The notes beneath the pieces are model-generated. The model saw only the letters and a program-made list of their open reading frames with translations. It ran no database searches and was not told the DNA's origin. A DNA stretch of 64,000 nucleotides from Bufo bufo (lineage: Eukaryota > Chordata > Amphibia > Anura > Bufonidae), in assembly GCF_905171765.1 (NCBI RefSeq), contig NC_053392.1, positions 451,272,722 through 451,336,721 of the forward strand, read 5' to 3'. Each line of letters opens with the position of its first letter. The stretch's first letter is position 1. A program made the position numbers and the translations under genes. Positions 20,929 to 32,122 of the stretch are shown in pieces.

Positions 20929-22440
20929 CAGTAGGTGAACCCGATTTTGTGTCAATCTCGCTCTCTTTCTCGGCGAGATTGAGCACCTACGAGCCCCATC
21001 GCGGGAGCCAGCGCCGAGCTGGCTTGCCGCGATGGAGACAGAGCCGTCATAGAAGCGACGGGAGATCCGACTTGGATTCCCGCCAATTCTACACGTGTGC
21101 GGCGTTTGTTATGAATTCTGAGGGGGAAGTCCCCGCCGGATTTTAAATAAAAATCCGGCATGGGTCCCCCCCTCAGGAGCATACCGGGCCCTTAGGTCTG
21201 TTATGGGTTGTAAGGAGAGCCCCCCCTACGTCTTCGCCGCTCTCCGTTGTTGACTCGGCGCACCCCGGTTCTTCGTCTCGCGAGATCTCGGATTTTAAAT
21301 AAAAATTTAGCGAGACGAAGAACCGGGGTTCTCCTTCTGTCTTCGCCGCTCTCCGTTGTTGACTCGGCGCACCCCGGTTCTTCGTCTCGCGAGATCTCGG
21401 ATTTTAAATAAAAATTTAGCGAGACGAAGAACCGGGGTTCTCCTTCTGTCTTCGCCGCTCTCCGTTGTTGACTCGGCGCACCCCGGTTCTTCGTCTCGCT
21501 AAATTTTTATTTAAAATCCGAGATCTCGCGAGACGAAGAACCGGGGTGCGCCGAGTCAACAACGGAGAGCGGCGAAGACAGAAGGAGAACCCCGGAGAGT
21601 TGAGAAGACCCCCCGGATAGCGGAGAAGACCCGTCGGGATAGCGGAAGAAGAAGAGCCCCCCCCTGGTAAAAGAGCTAATAAAGAAGACAGGGGGCGGCC
21701 TCCGGAGCAGAAAAATAAAATATTTTAATACACTGTGTGGTTTATTTGTGTTTTTACCACTTTTCTTGCAGGTGAATGGGTAGGGGTACGATGTACCCCA
21801 TACTCATTCACTTAGGGTGGGGGGCCGGTATCTGGGGGCCCCCTTATTAAAGGGGGCTCCCAGATTCCGATAAGCCTCCCGCCCGCATACCCCGACAACC
21901 AACGGCCAGGGTTGTCGGGAAGGGGCCCTGTCCTCATCAACATGGGGACAGGGTGCTCTGAGGTGGGGGGGCCGCAGTGCGCCCCCTGCCCCAGAGCACC
22001 CAACCCCCCCATGTTGAGGGCATGCAGCCTGGTACGGCTCAGGAGGGGGGGGGGCGCTCGCTCGTCCCCACTCCCTTCCTGGCTGGCCGGGTAGCGTGCT
22101 TTGGATACGGGTCTGGTATGGTCTGGTATGATTTTTTCGGCGTAGGGGGGGCTCTCCTTACAACCCATAACAGACCTAAGGGCCCGGTATGCTCCTGAGG
22201 TGGGGACCCATGCCGGATTTTTATTTAAAATCCGGCGGGGACTTCCCCCTCAGGATTCATAACAAACGCCGCACACGTGTAGAATTGGCGGGAATCCAAG
22301 TCGGATCTCCCGTCGCTTCTATGACGCGCTTGCTGGGATGTGCTGTCACTATTCCAGTGAGTGCGAGATCTCGGCACCATGTCGCCGAGTATCAGCGCGA
22401 CGCTGTCGTGCTAAAAGCACAATATCACAAACACCTACTG
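20929..22440. mobile_element. TA-flanked composite fold-back element
   Basis: Outer inverted ends CAGTAGGTG...CACCTACTG (with a second match GATTTTGTG/CACAATATC at equal spacing) are flanked by TA at 20927-20928 and 22441-22442, as in Tc1/mariner elements. Inside, about 21040-21230 is the inverse of 22140-22325. Further in is a unit of about 105 bp (cttcgccgctctccgttgttgactcggcgc ... aaataaaaattt) present twice head-to-tail (from 21226 and 21340) and then as an inverted copy (to about 21590). The core (21780-22140) is GC-rich with homopolymers. No transposase is found. Confidence 0.75.
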
Positions 22441-22917
22441 TAGGAAGTGCCCAATTAGTAATATGATGCACTTGGTGTGGGTTAATGTCAAAAAATTATT
22501 GGGTATAAATAATTTTTCTTTATATATCTCTGTTATTAGATATGAAACAAGATAGGGATAGAATTTGGATGTTACTTAACGATAATTATGTAACACATGC
22601 TTGAGTAGTTTCTTGTATTTTTATTGTCTACCCTTCTTCTTGTTCTGTATTTTTATATGTTGAAACTGAAAATAAAAATATGTGAATAAAAAAAAAAAAA
22701 AAAAAGTCTGCCATTTTAACCCCAATCAGCCTGACATAATGATCTCCAGCCTTGTGCTCGTCAACATTCTCACCTGAGTTAACAAGACGATTACTGAAAT
22801 GATCTCAGCAGGTCCTTTAATGACAGCAATGAAATGCAGTGGAAAAGTTTTTTTGGGATTAAGTTAATTTTCATGGCAAAGAAGGACTATGCAATTCATC
22901 TGATCACTCTTCATAAC

Positions 22918-24007
22918 TGTCACAGTCGTTACCTCTGGCTGTGACCTTCTGTCTATGCTCTCGCTGCAGCTCCGTTCCTGTGTGTTATTTGTGGTTTATG
23001 GGTTAACTCCCCTGTGTGCCTATTTGGAGTTAATCCTCTCTGTCTTCTCCATGGGTGTGGCCTCTCTGCTGCACCCCTGGAACCTGTATATAAGGCTGAG
23101 GTTTCCTCAGTTCTGTGTCAGCTCTCCTGGTGTGTGTTGTCCTGTCCTGCTCCTTGTTTGTACTCACTCTCCCATGCTGCTGACCCATGGGATCCATGTC
23201 TGTCTGTGCTCTGTGGGTTTCCTACTTGTTCATTCCCGTCCTCTTTCCTGTGTTTCTGTTATCTGTTCTGCCAGTTATGTTTGAGTCACCTTGTGTGTAT
23301 TTATATGTCTCTGTTCAGCAAGCCCTTGCTGCAGCGTGCCTTGCTGCAGAGTGCTATGGGCAAGGCCACGCACTATACCACTGGTGGAGCTAGTCCTTCT
23401 CTGCTCATTGCCACTCCTGTTCCCTTGCGTGAACTCCTGCTGGTGTTTTTAGTTGCCTGCTTGTATTTGCCTGTTTGTTATGTTATATGTCTCTGTTCAG
23501 CAAGCCCTTGCTGCAGCGTACCTTGCTGCAGAGTGCTTTGGGCAAGGCCACGCAGTATACCACTGGTGGAGCTAATCCTTCTCTGCTCATTGCCACTCCT
23601 GTTCCCTTGCGTGAACTCCTGCTTGTATTTTTAGTTGCCTGTTTGTTATGTTTGACTATGTACCGTCGGTACCTTCTGGTACCTGTTGTCTGTTTGCTCC
23701 TGTTGTCACTGTCTAGTTCACGCTCCAGAGTGGACCCTGGCAACTCCCTGCGGCAAAGCCTAACCCTACCATCTGGGGCCCTAGTGAATACCAGGAGTTG
23801 CTTAGTCACGCCCCTCTGGAGTATTACTAGACAGTGCGCAGTGGAGGTTTTCCTCCCACTGTGTGGACGGTACATAGAGCTCTCAATTTCCCTGTGTTTC
23901 CCTCCTTGGATTCTGTTTGTGCAATAAACTCTGTTGTGACTGTACCGTATTTCTGTATGTTTTTGCTTGACGACGCAGAGGTCTCCTGGGACCTCCAACT
24001 CGTGACA
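22918..24007. mobile_element. Solo LTR with 5-bp target duplication
   Basis: Begins TGTCACAG and ends GTGACA, flanked by ATAAC at 22913-22917 and 24008-24012. It carries a TATA-like box (TATATAAG, 23097-23104) and an AATAAA signal (23924-23929), so the LTR is read on the + strand. A 182-bp segment is tandemly duplicated (from 23301 and 23483). There is no internal retroviral or Gypsy region, so recombination between LTRs has removed it. Family not determined. Confidence 0.9.
23301..23650. repeat. Tandem duplication inside the LTR (period 182 bp)
   Basis: ttatatgtctctgttcagc starts at 23301 and again at 23483; the following sequence (aagcccttgctgcagcg, ggcaaggccacgca, cattgccactcctgttccc) is repeated with few differences. 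Confidence 0.9.
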
Positions 24008-24112
24008 ATAACATTCTGGAGTATATGCAAATTGCTATTATAAAAACTTAAGCAGCAACTTTTCCAATTTCCAATATTTATGTAATTCTCAAAACTTTTG
24101 GCCACGACTGTA

Positions 24113-24833
24113 CATGGCTGATAATAGGTATCACATAATTTATTGTGAAAGGTATGAACTCGCCACAAAAGAGAAGCCAGTTTTTTTGTTTACAGCGGAA
24201 AGACTCCCCAGGGATACTCCTCCAGCAGACCAATTTTGGATCTGCTTATATACCTCAGCTAAATATGAATACTCTCAGTGGTTCCATAGTACATATACAT
24301 CAGCCTCAAGGGGGTATCTGTTGCCTTTCATATGAATATCCCCTTCAAACTAGAGGCAGTACAGATTGACACCAGAGGTAGATATCTTATGCTAAAGGCT
24401 ATCTATTAGATTGTAAAATCTGTTGTGCTTTTTCATAAGTGTATAAAACATTTATCTAAATATCCTAGTTATAGTGGATTTGATATATATATATATATAA
24501 AAGCTCATATTGTTATATTCATCACTTTGTATGTATTTAAAATTCTAGAGAGAGTTCATGGGAAGGGCACTGTTCAGATAATTTCTTCTCATGAATGTAC
24601 CAGTCTGAAAAGAGGCCTTCTTGTCTCTATATAAATTTATGGCTGAGATAAGAGTAAGCTCTAGAAGCAGCTGGTGCTAATTAACTCTACAGTTTGGTAT
24701 CTATTAATGAGGCAGAAAATCTGTGGTGCCTATATACAGTTATAATCAACCTTAGTTTTATATAAGAAAAAGCAATAAGACATATGTATTGTTTTATATT
24801 GTTACGTCTTATTAAGGACATTTATCTATTTGC

Positions 24834-24875
<42 letters not shown>

Positions 24876-26050
24876 CTCTTATATGATGAAGACAGTTTGG
24901 GTATGGACTTTGTTAATGAGTATTTGTACTTTGTTAATGAGTATCTGTAAAGATGTGGTGTTTTTACTCACAATCAATTAACCATTGGTATAGCAGAGGA
25001 GGCACAGATATCTCTGTGAGAAAACAAGCTCATGATTTTATTATCTATAACATAAATTTAGGAGTGTGAGAAACATTCAAAGGGGCGCCTAGAAGTCTGT
25101 GCTTAATTGGTAAGAAGTGTCAGAATTAATCCCTCTAGCATTGATTTAGGTTCTAAATATCAAATGTATAGAATGCAAGATGAAGTCAGACTTGCGTAGT
25201 TAATTCTTTATAGTATCATGCTAATAGCTTACAACAGTGCCACCTAGGTATGAGTAGGTGACATTACAACAGGAGCAAAAGTGCATTCTGGGTGATGTAG
25301 TGACATCACCACCCTTATCGCATGTACACGCCTATCCGACAGTGATTGGAAAGTTCCAAACTAGGAAGGTGTGTCTAACTGATAAGTTTGTGATCATAAA
25401 CCACACACACATAAGGGAAGGGGACCACCAACAAGAAAGAAAGGAGAGACCCCAGGAGAAAAATCCCGATGACCAGAACGTACCTGAGAGATGACTTCCC
25501 TTAGTCCCTGCACATCATCTGTATTCTAAGTAATGTATAACTTTGTTTCATGTACCATTGATATAAATTATTCAGCCTGATATTTAGCAAACTCCCGCTG
25601 TTAGCGGATAATTGATAATTAAATTTGATAATTTATATTGCTGCCCCATTATCCGAGATTTATCATAGTTGGGAGCAGAGCAAGGGTTTATATCTTTTAT
25701 TAACGTTATTGAGTTTTTAGATCTAAAATTGTGGTCAAGATATGTCTGAGAGGTACTGTGTATATGCTGATATTTGTGTTGGTGCCATCTTGTGGCGGAT
25801 TTTGGGAACTACATTTTACTATCAATGGTCTTATATTCATTGTTATTGATTGTATATAAATTATTGTATAATTAAATAACCAATCAAATTGTTTTTGAGG
25901 TGTCATATATGTCCACCTTGAGGATCAAAATCATTTTACATTTTTCTTTGATCCTTTCTTTTATGTAAATCCTTTTGCTTTATATCCCCGACAAATCACC
26001 GTGATTACTATATATATACGCCCCTAATGTTGGCCAAATTAAATGATTAC
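24113..26050. other. AT-rich sequence, no gene recognised
   Basis: Contains a TA microsatellite at about 24840-24872 and short chance ORFs only. The stretch 24960-25900 has features that could belong to an old LTR, but I found no matching second LTR or coding region. Confidence 0.5.
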
Positions 26051-26054
26051 TTAA

Positions 26055-26446
26055 AGGGGTTGTCTCACTTCAGGAAATGGCATTTATCATGTAGACAAAG
26101 TTAATACAGGGCATTTACTAATGTATTGTGATTGTCCATATTGCTTCCTTTGCTGGCTTGATTCATTTTTCAATCTCATTTATACACTGCTTTTTTCCAG
26201 GGGCTACAGCCATCTCTACACTGCAGATACGAGGTGTAGAGAGACCAGCGCTTTTTTATGGTGTGCAGTGGATACTGGATTGCAGCGGTGGCTGTAACCC
26301 CCGTAACAAACAGTGTATAATGCAATTTAAAAATGAATCACTCCAGAATAGGTGGTAATATGGACAATCACAATAAATTAGTAAGTGCCTTTGCACTACT
26401 GTATTTCTACCTGATAAATCCCAATTGCTGAAGTGAGTCAAGCCAT
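26055..26446. mobile_element. TTAA-flanked MITE
   Basis: Ends AGGGGTTGTCTCACTTCAGG and (inverse) CTGAAGTGAGTCAAGCCAT, flanked by TTAA at 26051-26054 and 26447-26450; arms continue with ...atttatc/gataaat. Central part is imperfectly palindromic. No ORF of its own. Confidence 0.82.
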
Positions 26447-26450
26447 TTAA

Positions 26451-26575
26451 GACCTTATCTACGGTCCATGACTTTGCGGAGGGGCTACTGATTCTTGGAG
26501 AAGAATTGATCCTAGCTTTAGACCCTGAGGCAGACATCACCTCTAAAGCGCACAGTTTTACGACCAGGGCACTAT
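26451..26575 (+). pseudogene. L1-like endonuclease fragment, left of Gypsy
   Basis: Reads FAEGLLILGEELILALDP on the + strand, comparable to the LILGGDFN region of L1 endonucleases (the catalytic Asp/Asn are lost). It joins in frame to the fragment at 32123 once the Gypsy element and one ACTAT copy are ignored. Confidence 0.65.
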
Positions 26576-27224
26576 TGTAATGACCGGCGTCACGCAGAGA
26601 GAGGGAAAAGGGAAAGCCCTGCCCAAGGGAGAGGGAAAGGTGGTGACCCCTGACTCACCTTGCGGCTGGCACCTGACTGCCCTGACGTCCCTAGACGGGT
26701 TCCTCACCCGTGCGGCGATCGCGTGCCTAAACCCTGGCTTTCCCTAGAATGAGCCCTAGATAGTGAACGGGCCGGTGGGATAGCTAGTCCGCACCACTGA
26801 CACTAAGAGGGAAACACCAGGGAGAGGACAGACAATACAGACAAACACATACACCCAGGTGGGCGACCACAGCAGACCACAAAGGTCCAACAGGGATCCG
26901 GAGGGTAACGTTCTGGACCAACAACCAGAGAACGCAGCAACACAGCTCCAGAGGGTCAGTATAGAAGTCCAGGCAGGAAGCTCTATATCTGGCTACCAGA
27001 GAAGTGTGAGAGGGGAATATAAGGAGGTTGGGAGTGCTGGACAAGGAACAGCTGAGGAGAAGGAGCTACGGATCCCTGAGTGAGCCAAAAAGGGTTGCAA
27101 AGCAAACCCAGAAAGCTACCATAAGGAAACAGCCCTATCTTACATAGAGCGCGCAGCCAACCGCTGTGTCTTCCTGACCCCGGGTATAACGGAGTCAGGC
27201 GTGGGTCTTGACACCCTCGTGACA
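26576..27224 (-). repeat. Gypsy 3' LTR
   Basis: Begins TGTAATGACCGGCG and ends CACCCTCGTGACA, 649 bp. Nearly identical to the other LTR. Confidence 0.93.
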
Positions 27225-27263
27225 GTACCCCCCTCTCTACGAGGGGCCTCCGGACACTCAGGA

Positions 27264-29129
27264 CTAGGTCTCAGGATGAGAGGCATGAAAAGCCCGAACT
27301 AGCCTGTCGGCGTTTACCTCAGACGCAGGAACCCACATTCTTTCCTCGGGACCGTAACCTCTCCAATGCACCAGATATTGAAGAGAGCGGCGGACCCGAC
27401 GAGAATTAACAATTTTGGATATCTGAAACTCTAGATTACCATCCACAACAACAGGAGGGGGTGGCAGCGGCGACGGTTCTAGGGGTGGAACATATTTTTT
27501 GAGTAACGACTTATGAAAGACATTATGGATTTTAAAAGTCTGAGGTAGCTCCAGGCGAAAAGCCACGGGGTTGATGATGGCTACAATTTTGTAAGGGCCA
27601 ATGAACCTAGGACCCAGTTTCCAAGAGGGAACCTTTAATTTAATATTCCTAGTAGACAACCACACATAGTCATTCACTCCTAGGTCCGGACCTGGCGACC
27701 GTCTCTTATCAGCCATGCATTTGTATTTACCTCCCATATTTTTCAAGTTAGCTTGCACCTTCTGCCATACCGATGAAAGAGATGACAAAAACCGTTCCTC
27801 TTCGGGAACCCCAGAAGACCCCCCCTCTTTGAAAGTACAGAATTGGGGATGAAAACCATATGCACCAAGAAATGGTGACTTGCCAGTGGATTCCTGACGA
27901 CGATTATTTATGGCAAACTCAGCTAACGGTAAATATGATGACCACAACTCTTGGTTTTCAGACACAAAACATCTTAGATATGTCTCCAGGTTTTGGTTGG
28001 TACGCTCAGTCTGTCCATTCGACTGAGGATGGAAAGCTGAGGAAAAGGACAAGTGTACCCCCAAACGGGAACAAAAAGCTTTCCAAAATTTAGAAATAAA
28101 CTGGGTACCCCGATCCAAAACAACATCGGAAGGGACCCCGTGAAGCTTCACGATTTCACTGACGAATACCTGAGCAAGAGTCTTAGCATTAGGTAGTGCG
28201 GGTAACGCAATGAAGTGTACCATTTTGCTAAACCTGTCCACTACTACTAAAATAACTGTTTTACCCGCAGACAAAGGTAAGTCAGTGATAAAATCCATTG
28301 ACAGATGTGTCCATGGTCTATTGGGAATGACGAGTGGTAATAGAGACCCTGCAGGACGTGTATGTGAAACTTTTGCGCGCGCACAGGTAGAACAAGAAGA
28401 CACAAAATCCAATACATCCTGACGCAACCTTGGCCACCAAAAACGACGAGACAATAGCTCCAAGGTTGCTTTACTACCCGGGTGCCCAGCAAGTGCCGAA
28501 GTATGATGTTCCTTTAATAGTTCGAAACGCAGGTTCAACGGTACAAACAATTTCTCTGAGGGGCAAGAGACCGGGGCGTCCCCCTGGGCCTCTAACACCT
28601 TCCCCTCCAGAGCAGAGTGTACCGCAGAAACAACCACTCCTCTTTGAAGAATGGGTACCGGATCACTCACATTACCCCCTCCAGGGAAACAACGAGATAG
28701 TGCATCAGCCTTGGTATTCTTTGCCCCAGGACGATAGGTAATAACAAAGTTAAACCTGGTAAAAAATAGCGACCACCTAGCTTGTCTGGGGGTGAGACGC
28801 TTAGCTGATTCAAGGTACAGAAGATTTTTGTGGTCCGTAATCACAGTGACGGGGTGGACTGCCCCCTCTAAAAAGTGACGCCATTCTTCAAACGCTAGTT
28901 TAATAGCTAATAGTTCCCTATTGCCAATATCGTAGTTCTTTTCTGCTGTAGATAGTTTTTTAGAAAAGAAAGCACAAGGACGCCATTTGCCAGGAGACGG
29001 ACCCTGAGACAGCACTGCCCCCACTCCCACCTCTGACGCATTGACTTCAACAATAAAAGGCTGAGAGACATCAGGTTGGACTAGTACAGGTGCCGAGGTA
29101 AACCTCTCTTTTAGAGAGGAAAAAAGCAA
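27264..29129 (-). pseudogene. Gypsy RNase H - integrase - chromodomain
   Basis: A 621-codon open frame. From its start: RNase H (FFSKKLSTAEKNYDIGNREL, then VITDHKNLLYL), an HHCC zinc finger (GHPGSKATLELL ... CSTCARAK), the integrase core with MDFITDLP, VLDRGTQF and SNGQTERTNQ (Asp-Asp-Glu), a GPF/Y-type module (LGPRFIGPYKI), and a C-terminal chromodomain (residues about 560-615, YLVHWRGYG). The chromodomain places it among the chromoviruses, whose integrases target chromatin marks. The frame is open, but the part upstream is disrupted. One oddity is the second-Asp motif LDRGTQF where SDRG is usual. Confidence 0.92.
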
Positions 29130-29583
29130 CTTTAGCGGCGTCAGACCATTTAGAAAAATCTGTCCCCTTCCTAGTCATGTCAGTAAGGGGTTTTACAATA
29201 ACTGAATAATATTTAATGAATTTCCTATAGAAATTCGCGAAGCCCAAGAACCGTTGCAGAGCTTTGAGGTTCTCAGGAAGATCCCAATCTAAAATTGCCT
29301 GGACCTTCCTAGGATCCATACGGAAACCTGACGCAGATAAAAAATAACCTAGGAATTGTATCTCCTGAACGGCGAAGACACATTTTTCAATTTTAGCATA
29401 TAATTCATTCGTCCGTAGGACCTGCAGTACTTGTCTGACATGCACCTCATGTGTTCTCAGATCAGACGAATAAATTAAAATATCATCTAGGTATATTACC
29501 ACAAACCTGCCGATTAGATGACTAAAAATGTCATTAACGAAATGTTGAAAGACGGCAGGAGCATTGGTCAGACTGAAAGGCAT
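29071..29583 (-). pseudogene. Gypsy reverse transcriptase core
   Basis: Contains MPFSLTNAPAVFQ, the catalytic IYLDDILIYS and FLGYFLSASGFRMDP. The frame shifts at about 29100-29130 into the RNase H frame. Upstream, the codon before 29692 is TGA where related elements have Trp (GAR-stop-ISKLDLRGAYN). Confidence 0.92.
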
Positions 29584-29691
29584 AACTAGATTTTCATAAT
29601 GCCCCTCAGGGGTGTTAAAAGCTGTCTTCCACTCATCCCCCTCCTTGATACGAATCAGATTGTAGGCCCCCCTAAGATCAAGTTTGGAGAT

Positions 29692-30627
29692 TCACCTAGC
29701 ACCCGCAATCTGGTTAAACAGGTCAGGAATGAGAGGAAGAGGGTATGGGTCTCGGATGGTTATCAGATTTAATTCGTGAAAATCTAGGCAAGGACGCAGG
29801 CCCCCATCTTTCTTTTTAACAAAGAAAAACCCTGCAGCCACGGGTGAAGAAGAGGGTCTGATGTGTCCTTTAGCCAAGCTCTCGGAGATATAATCCTTCA
29901 TGGCTTGTCTCTCTGGACCCGAAAGATTATATAACCTGGTCTTGGGTAATTTTGCGCTGGGAATAAGGTTAACCGGGCAATCATAAGGACGGTGAGGTGG
30001 TAACTTCTGACAACCCTTTTCAGAAAAAACGTCCTCAACGTCCGAAATAAATGTAGGTAGGGTAGTTATGGAGGCAACTAAGCAATTGCTATTTAAGCAA
30101 TTTTCTCTGCAATGCTCACTCCACTCCGATATCTCCCTGGCCTGCCAATCCACCACTGGATTGTGCGCTACCAACCAGGGAAGGCCCAGCACTACCGGAG
30201 TGGGAAGCCCCTCCAGAACATAACATGAAAGCATCTCGTTATGGTGGTCCCTTACCCGAAGGTGTAAATTATGACTAATGTGGGTGAGGTTTCTCTGAGA
30301 CAGAGGAGCAGAATCAATAGCGAATATGGGAATAGGTCTCTGTAGCGTACAGAGAGACAAACCCATAGTGCAGGCAAAATGGGCATCTATCAAATTTACC
30401 CCTGATCCACTGTCTAGAAAGAAAGAAATAGTCTCCGTCTTAGCACCAAAAACAATAACTGCTGGCAACACAAATTGCGATGTACGTATGGAGGAAACAT
30501 ATACCCCCCGGCTGACATCCTCCACACAGCCTGGGTTAGTAGTTTTCCGACGGTCTTTTGTTTCTGAGGAAAGAAGGACAGACATTAATGAAATGACCCC
30601 TCTCCCCACAAAAAAAACAAACCCCAC
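29692..30627 (-). pseudogene. Gypsy protease and start of reverse transcriptase
   Basis: The aspartic protease motif is FFLDSGSGVNLID, in the usual DSG form, followed by a conserved VLGLPWLVAHNP segment. The RT N-terminus has RPYDCPVNL, KGHIRPSSSPV and KKKDGGLRPCLDF. The ORF start (MGFVFFVGRG) is the out-of-frame remnant of a CCHC zinc knuckle: a T run at about 30610 shifts the frame from CFFCG.RGHF.

The native start would lie in Gag-Pol. Confidence 0.9.
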
Positions 30628-30775
30628 GCCTACGGCGAGCCTCAGGAGGACGGACCTGATGAGTAGTTCATCCTAGCTGCATAGGCTCGTCTAAGTCTGT
30701 ACAGACTAACTGCTGCTTGGGAGGGGTTACCAATTGCTCCGGTTTTTTCAACCTGTCCCTAAGGCGTCTATCTAT

Positions 30776-31396
30776 TCAGATAGAAAGGGACATAACCGCA
30801 TCAAGGGAAAAGGGGGTCTCATATAATGCAAGCGCACCCTTAACCCTCTCGGATAACCCAGAGCAGAACTGACTCCTGAGAGCCGGGTCGTTCCATTGGG
30901 TATCCGTAGCCCACCTACGGAAGTCAGAGCAATACTCCTCTACCGGCCGCTCTCCTTGTAGGAGTCTCCGTAAACTTGATTCAGCCAGTGCGACTCGGTC
31001 AGGGTCGTCATATATGAGACCCAAGGCCCCGAAAAACTCATCCACTGACCGAAGAGCCTGGGAATCAGTGGGTAAAGAGAATGCCCAGGACTGCGGGTCC
31101 CCCTGCAGCAGGGAAATAACAACCCCCACCCGCTGTTCTTCATTACCAGAAGAGTAAGGGCGCAGTTTAAAATATAATTTACAGGCCTCACGGAATGTCA
31201 AAAACTTGTCCCTTCCCCCAGAAAATCTGTCAGGGAGAGGGACCTTGGGTTCCGCAACAACATGGTTACCAGTAGCAACCGCTGGGCTTGCGGTCAGTTG
31301 TAATTGCTGCTGTTGCTGGAGGACCGACGCCTTCAATCCTGCCACCTCCAAAGACAGGCCATGAAATTGTTTGGACAGAGCAGCAATTGGATCCAT
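30776..31396 (-). pseudogene. Gypsy Gag
   Basis: A 206-codon frame starting MDPIAALSKQFHGLSLEVAG, with a coiled-coil/glutamine segment, then the capsid-like retrotransposon gag core (PDRFSGGRDKFLTF, GDPQSWAFSL, YCSDFRRWATDTQWND). It ends at a TGA near 30779 where the reading would otherwise continue into the nucleocapsid; CGA to TGA decay is the simplest explanation. Confidence 0.9.
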
Positions 31397-31468
31397 ACTG
31401 GATTCTAAGTAGGTAAAAATTATTATTATTATTTTTTTTTACCTACACAAAATAAGTGCCAGATATAA

Positions 31469-32117
31469 TGTAATGACCGGCGTCACGCACAGGGAGGGAA
31501 AAGGGAAAGCCCTGCCCAAGGGAGAGGGAAAGGTGGTGACCCCTGACTCACCTTGTGGCTGGCACCTGACTGCCCTGACGTCCCTAGACGGGTTCCTCAC
31601 CCGTGCGGCGATCACATGCCTAAACCCTGGCTTTCCCTAGAATGAGCCCTAGATAGTGAACGGGCCGGTGGGATCGCTAGTCCGCACCACTGACACTAAG
31701 AGGGAAACACCAGGGAGAGGACAGACAATACAGACAAACACATACACCCAGGTGGGCGACCACAGCAGACCACAAAGGTCCAACAGGGATCCGGAGGGTA
31801 ACGTTCTGGACCAACAACCAGAGAACGCAGCAACACAGCTCCAGAGGGTCAGTATAGAAGTCCAGGCAGGAAGCTCTATATCTGGCAACCAGAGAAGTGT
31901 GAGAGGGGAATATAAGGAGGTTGGGAGTGCTGGACAAGGAACAGCTGAGGAGAAGGAGCTACGGATCCCTGAGTGAGCCAAAAAGGGTTGCAAAGCAAAC
32001 CCAGAAAGCTACCATAAGGAAACAGCCCTATCTTACATAGAGCGCGCAGCCAACCGCTGTGACTTCCTGACCCCGGGTATAACGGAGTCAGGCGTGGGTC
32101 TTGACACCCTTGTGACA
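31469..32117 (-). repeat. Gypsy 5' LTR
   Basis: Same length and ends as the 3' LTR (TGTAATGACC ... CCTTGTGACA). On the minus strand, a TGGCACTTATTTTG stretch a few bases inside the LTR may be the tRNA primer-binding site; the tRNA is not identified. Confidence 0.93.
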
Positions 32118-32122
32118 ACTAT

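Larger units (their letters stand above)
15656..22703 (+). mobile_element. L1/Tx1-like LINE with 16-bp target duplication
   Basis: Flanked by AAGTCTGCCATTTTAA at 15640-15655 and 22704-22719, with a poly(A) run just before the right copy. It has a GC-rich 5' leader (15656-16974), ORF1, ORF2 with endonuclease and reverse transcriptase, and a short 3' end (22443-22703). A fold-back element (20929-22440) replaces the end of ORF2: reading stops after about 915 codons and only about 260 bp of L1 follow, so the C-terminal region is missing. With both the leader and a poly(A) tail present, the insertion was probably full length. Confidence 0.9.
14246..24110 (-). mobile_element. Tc1-like element expanded by nested insertions
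   Basis: Terminal repeats CAGTCGTGGCCAAAAGTTTT (14246) and AAAACTTTTGGCCACGACTG (to 24110) with TA on both sides show one element whose two ends now lie 9.9 kb apart. Its own parts are 14246-15655, 22720-22917 and 24008-24110. The remainder is an L1 (15656-22703) and a solo LTR (22918-24007), each with its own target duplication. Without the inserts the element is about 1.7 kb, normal for Tc1. Confidence 0.93.
26576..32117 (-). mobile_element. Complete Ty3/Gypsy chromovirus (V-type layout), degenerate
   Basis: A 5,542-bp element bounded by two 649-bp LTRs and a 5-bp duplication ACTAT (26571-26575 and 32118-32122). On the minus strand the order is 5' LTR, gag, nucleocapsid, protease, reverse transcriptase, RNase H, integrase, chromodomain, a purine-rich tract (near 27225-27240) and 3' LTR. 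I count 9 differences between the LTRs by eye (about 1.4%), so insertion was fairly recent. At least four lesions (stop in gag, frameshift at the zinc knuckle, stop in RT, frameshift before RNase H) make it non-coding as a whole. It lacks an envelope gene. Confidence 0.93.

Noticed and set aside
21812..22443. ORFs of 118, 73 and 84 codons in the fold-back element
   Set aside because: Antisense/sense readings of palindromic GC-rich DNA; the same peptides reappear from the inverted arm at 20952-21182.
22955..23998. Overlapping ORFs of 109-206 codons
   Set aside because: They lie within the solo LTR and its 182-bp duplication, on both strands; none has a domain.
24840..24872. Functional significance of the (TA)n run
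   Set aside because: Ordinary microsatellite without a transposon junction next to it.
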